DNA from: Bacteroides sp.
GTDB lineage: Bacteria; Bacteroidota; Bacteroidia; Bacteroidales; GCA-2748055
NCBI GenBank assembly: GCA_011048475.1
Contig: DSDZ01000130.1
Location: 1 to 16,162, forward strand
Direction of reading: 5' to 3'
DNA length: 16,162 nucleotides
Each line of letters starts with the position of its first letter. Positions within the stretch are counted from its first letter, which is position 1. Below the pieces are notes generated by a model. The model saw only the letters and a program-made list of their open reading frames with translations, made no database searches and was not told where the DNA came from. Below, one piece after another: positions 14,297 through 16,162 of this stretch. The position numbers and the translations under genes are program-made.

Positions 14297-15378
14297 TCTT
14301 CATTCATGATCCTGGTCTGGTGATTGATGGATTCCTGGTGGATGGAACGGAACAGGCGGACGATGAATTCTTCGCTCAGCCCTTTCCTGGTCCCCAGCTG
14401 CAGCCGGTTCTTCAGCATGTCGTCCCAACGCTTGGTCTGCAGGATGGTGATGTTATTGAGCTTCTTGTATGCACCGATCTTTTCGGCCACCTTCATCCGT
14501 TCTTCCAGCATGTTGATGATCCTGTCGTCCATTTTGTCAATCTGGTCCCTCAGGGCAGCCAGTGTGAGCATCAACTCTTCCTTTACCTCCGGATCCCTGA
14601 GTACGAGACGTTCCAGCAGTTTCTTGAGACCCTCCGGGGTCACCTGCTGGCTGGCATCGCTCAGTGCCTGGTCGGGATTGCAGTGGGTTTCGATGATCAA
14701 TCCGTCGAAGTTCAGGTCCATGGCTTTCTGGGAAATGTCAAAAAGCAGTTCCCTGTTACCGCAGATGTGACTGGGATCCGTGATGATGGGCATCTGCGGG
14801 ATCCTGCGGCGGAGTTCGATGGGGACCTGCCACTGGGGCACATTCCTGTAGAGGGTCCTGTCATAACTTGAAAATCCCCTGTGAATGGCGGCCATGCGCG
14901 TGATCCCCGCATTGTTGATCCGCTCGATGGCCCCGATCCACAGGTCCACATCCGGGTTCACGGGATTCTTGACCATGACCGGAATGTCCACGCCGCGGAG
15001 ACTGTCCGCGATATCCTGGACCGCAAACGGATTGGCCGAGGTCCTGGCTCCGATCCAGAGAATGTCCACCCCGTACTTGAGTGCCTCGTACACATGCTTT
15101 ACATTGGCCACCTCGATGGCAACCTGCATCCCCGTTTCTTTTTTAACCCGCTGCAGCCACCTGAGTCCGACAGAACCCACTCCCTCAAAAGAGTTGGGCC
15201 TTGTCCTGGGTTTCCAGATACCGGCCCTGAATATCCTGATCCCCATGGCTGCCAGGGGAACGGCGGTATTCATGACCTGCTCTTCGGTCTCCGCGCTGCA
15301 CGGTCCCGCGATATAAACCGGTTTTTTAAAAAGCTGGCTTTCCGCCGGGGCGGATTCCAGATGTACGTCGACTACCAT
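14293..15378 (-). CDS. aroF: Bifunctional DAHP synthase / chorismate mutase
   Basis: Residues 1-255 are a type I-beta DAHP synthase that condenses phosphoenolpyruvate with erythrose 4-phosphate: AGPCSAE (24-30), KPRTRP (56-61), GART (110-113), KNP (137-139), HRG (166-168), DPSH (201-204) and the ETHCNPDQALSD segment (230-241). Residues 265-361 are an AroQ-type chorismate mutase: LRDQIDKMDDRI (276-287) with Arg277, EERM (292-295), YKK (304-306), Q314, and IHQESI (346-351). This order, synthase first and mutase last, is the arrangement known in Bacteroidota such as Porphyromonas gingivalis, where the fused mutase lets prephenate inhibit the synthase. Thus one polypeptide controls entry to the pathway and starts the Phe/Tyr branch. 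The ATG follows the pheA stop by 6 bases in the same reading frame; the stop overlaps aroB (ATGA). The symbol is by analogy to the I-beta family. Confidence 0.95.
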   Translation of the reverse strand: MVVDVHLESAPAESQLFKKPVYIAGPCSAETEEQVMNTAVPLAAMGIRIFRAGIWKPRTRPNSFEGVGSVGLRWLQRVKKETGMQVAIEVANVKHVYEALKYGVDILWIGARTSANPFAVQDIADSLRGVDIPVMVKNPVNPDVDLWIGAIERINNAGITRMAAIHRGFSSYDRTLYRNVPQWQVPIELRRRIPQMPIITDPSHICGNRELLFDISQKAMDLNFDGLIIETHCNPDQALSDASQQVTPEGLKKLLERLVLRDPEVKEELMLTLAALRDQIDKMDDRIINMLEERMKVAEKIGAYKKLNNITILQTKRWDDMLKNRLQLGTRKGLSEEFIVRLFRSIHQESINHQTRIMNEE

Positions 15379-15384
15379 ATTGCA

Positions 15385-16162
15385 TCATTGATCAATCACC
15401 GATAACCCTTTTTCGTATTCCCCGAGGATGCCCAGTGAGGCGGTGAAGGGCCTGATGGCTTCCAGGGATTTCTGGTACATTGTGTAATCGTGGATCTCCA
15501 CATCCACGTAGAACAGATATTCCCAGTCTTTTCCCACGATGGGCATGGACTGGATCTTGGCCAGGTTGATCTCGTAGTAGGACAGGATGGAAAGGATCTT
15601 TGAAAGGGATCCGATCCTGTGGGCCAGGGAAAAATAGATGGAGGCCTTGTTCACCTTCCCCGTCCCGACCGTGAATCCGTTCTCGGCCAGGATCAGGAAC
15701 CTGGTGTAGTTCATCTTGTTGGTCTCGATGCTCTCGGCAACAACCTCAAGCCCGTATTTATCGGCTGCAAGCCGGCTGGAAATCGCACCGGCATCCCTGA
15801 GCTTTTTTCTGGCGATCTCCTCCGCACTCATGGCGGTGTCAATGCTCTCGATCAGCCTGATCCCGGGATACGCATCGAAAAAATCCTGGCACTGCAATAT
15901 CGCCATGGGATGGGAGAATACTTCCCTGATGTCCTGGATCCTGACCCCGGGCAGGGCCACCAGGTTCTGTTTGATGCGCAGGAAGATCTCCCCGATGATG
16001 TGCATGCGGGTGGTGATGATCAGGTTGTAATTGGGAATAATGCTTCCTGCAAGGGAATTTTCAATGGCCATGATCCCGAAATCCGATTTTTTATTCTTCA
16101 GGGTGGAAAGCATGTCCCTGAAGGTTCTCGCCGGAAGGATCTCGATCTCCTCGTCCCTGAAA
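15385..16162 (-). CDS. pheA: Prephenate dehydratase, 5' end outside the window
   Basis: Converts prephenate to phenylpyruvate, the phenylalanine branch. The reading frame is open to the right edge of the window, and 258 residues are visible beginning FRDEEIEILPARTF. By comparison with the family, about 20 N-terminal residues are missing, so the ATG at 16113 is internal. Motifs present are AIENS (the PIENS box), SHPMAILQC, and the catalytic TRF triplet (visible residues 153-155, in MNYTRF). A C-terminal ACT domain follows (about 174-240). In that domain the ESRP-type phenylalanine-binding box reads QSMP and the GALV box reads GSLS, so feedback behaviour may differ from E. coli. No fused chorismate mutase is seen; that activity is in the next gene. 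It is probably the first or an early gene of the operon. Confidence 0.94.
   Translation of the reverse strand, partial: FRDEEIEILPARTFRDMLSTLKNKKSDFGIMAIENSLAGSIIPNYNLIITTRMHIIGEIFLRIKQNLVALPGVRIQDIREVFSHPMAILQCQDFFDAYPGIRLIESIDTAMSAEEIARKKLRDAGAISSRLAADKYGLEVVAESIETNKMNYTRFLILAENGFTVGTGKVNKASIYFSLAHRIGSLSKILSILSYYEINLAKIQSMPIVGKDWEYLFYVDVEIHDYTMYQKSLEAIRPFTASLGILGEYEKGLSVIDQ

Noticed and set aside
1..16162. Search for a novel defence, toxin-antitoxin, secretion or biosynthetic system
   Set aside because: No nuclease, helicase, toxin, reverse transcriptase, NRPS/PKS or transposase signatures were seen. Apart from the two lipoproteins, the genes belong to recognisable housekeeping or signalling families.

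Overview
The window looks like chromosomal DNA of a Bacteroidota bacterium, most likely order Bacteroidales. The evidence is a DAHP synthase fused to a C-terminal chorismate mutase, an archaeal/eukaryote-type prolyl-tRNA synthetase with a reduced zinc site, lipoprotein signal peptides, a 7TM-DISM/SpoIIE phosphatase, an M49-family peptidase, and mostly weak Shine-Dalgarno sequences. Base composition appears GC-rich for that order. I see no tRNA, rRNA, CRISPR array, phage gene or intact insertion sequence. The window is densely coding: the longest stretch without a gene is about 153 bases (1559-1711).

Layout. (1) 20-3748, minus strand: two predicted lipoproteins. One is a low-complexity Tyr-rich then Ser/Arg/Thr-rich protein whose tail is built on a 39-bp tandem repeat. 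The other combines a LamG/concanavalin-like domain with FG-GAP (VCBS-like) beta-propeller repeats. (2) 3855-10900, plus strand: a seven-transmembrane sensor with a cytoplasmic SpoIIE-type PP2C phosphatase, then proS, an M49-type zinc peptidase and tilS. proS to tilS are closely spaced (16 and 31 bases) and may be co-transcribed. (3) 10847-16162, minus strand: a tightly packed aromatic amino acid operon transcribed pheA (5' end outside the window) > DAHP synthase-chorismate mutase > aroB > aroD > aroC > tyrA. Junctions are 4- or 14-base overlaps or 6-base gaps. tilS and tyrA converge and their coding ends overlap by 54 bases.

How the genes work together. The right-hand operon encodes the entry step to the shikimate pathway (DAHP synthase), steps 2 and 3 (AroB, AroD), the last step (AroC), the chorismate-to-prephenate branch (chorismate mutase) and both prephenate exits (PheA to phenylpyruvate, TyrA to 4-hydroxyphenylpyruvate). 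aroE, aroK, aroA and an aromatic aminotransferase are not in the window. proS and tilS serve translation. The sensor phosphatase probably feeds a partner-switching or other phospho-regulatory output encoded elsewhere. The two lipoproteins are of unknown function.

I found no convincing undescribed multi-gene system. The most unusual items are the Tyr-rich repeat lipoprotein and its partner, the M49 peptidase with a shortened HExxH motif, the tilS/tyrA antisense overlap, and an AroC that reads more like the clostridial type than the usual Bacteroides type.
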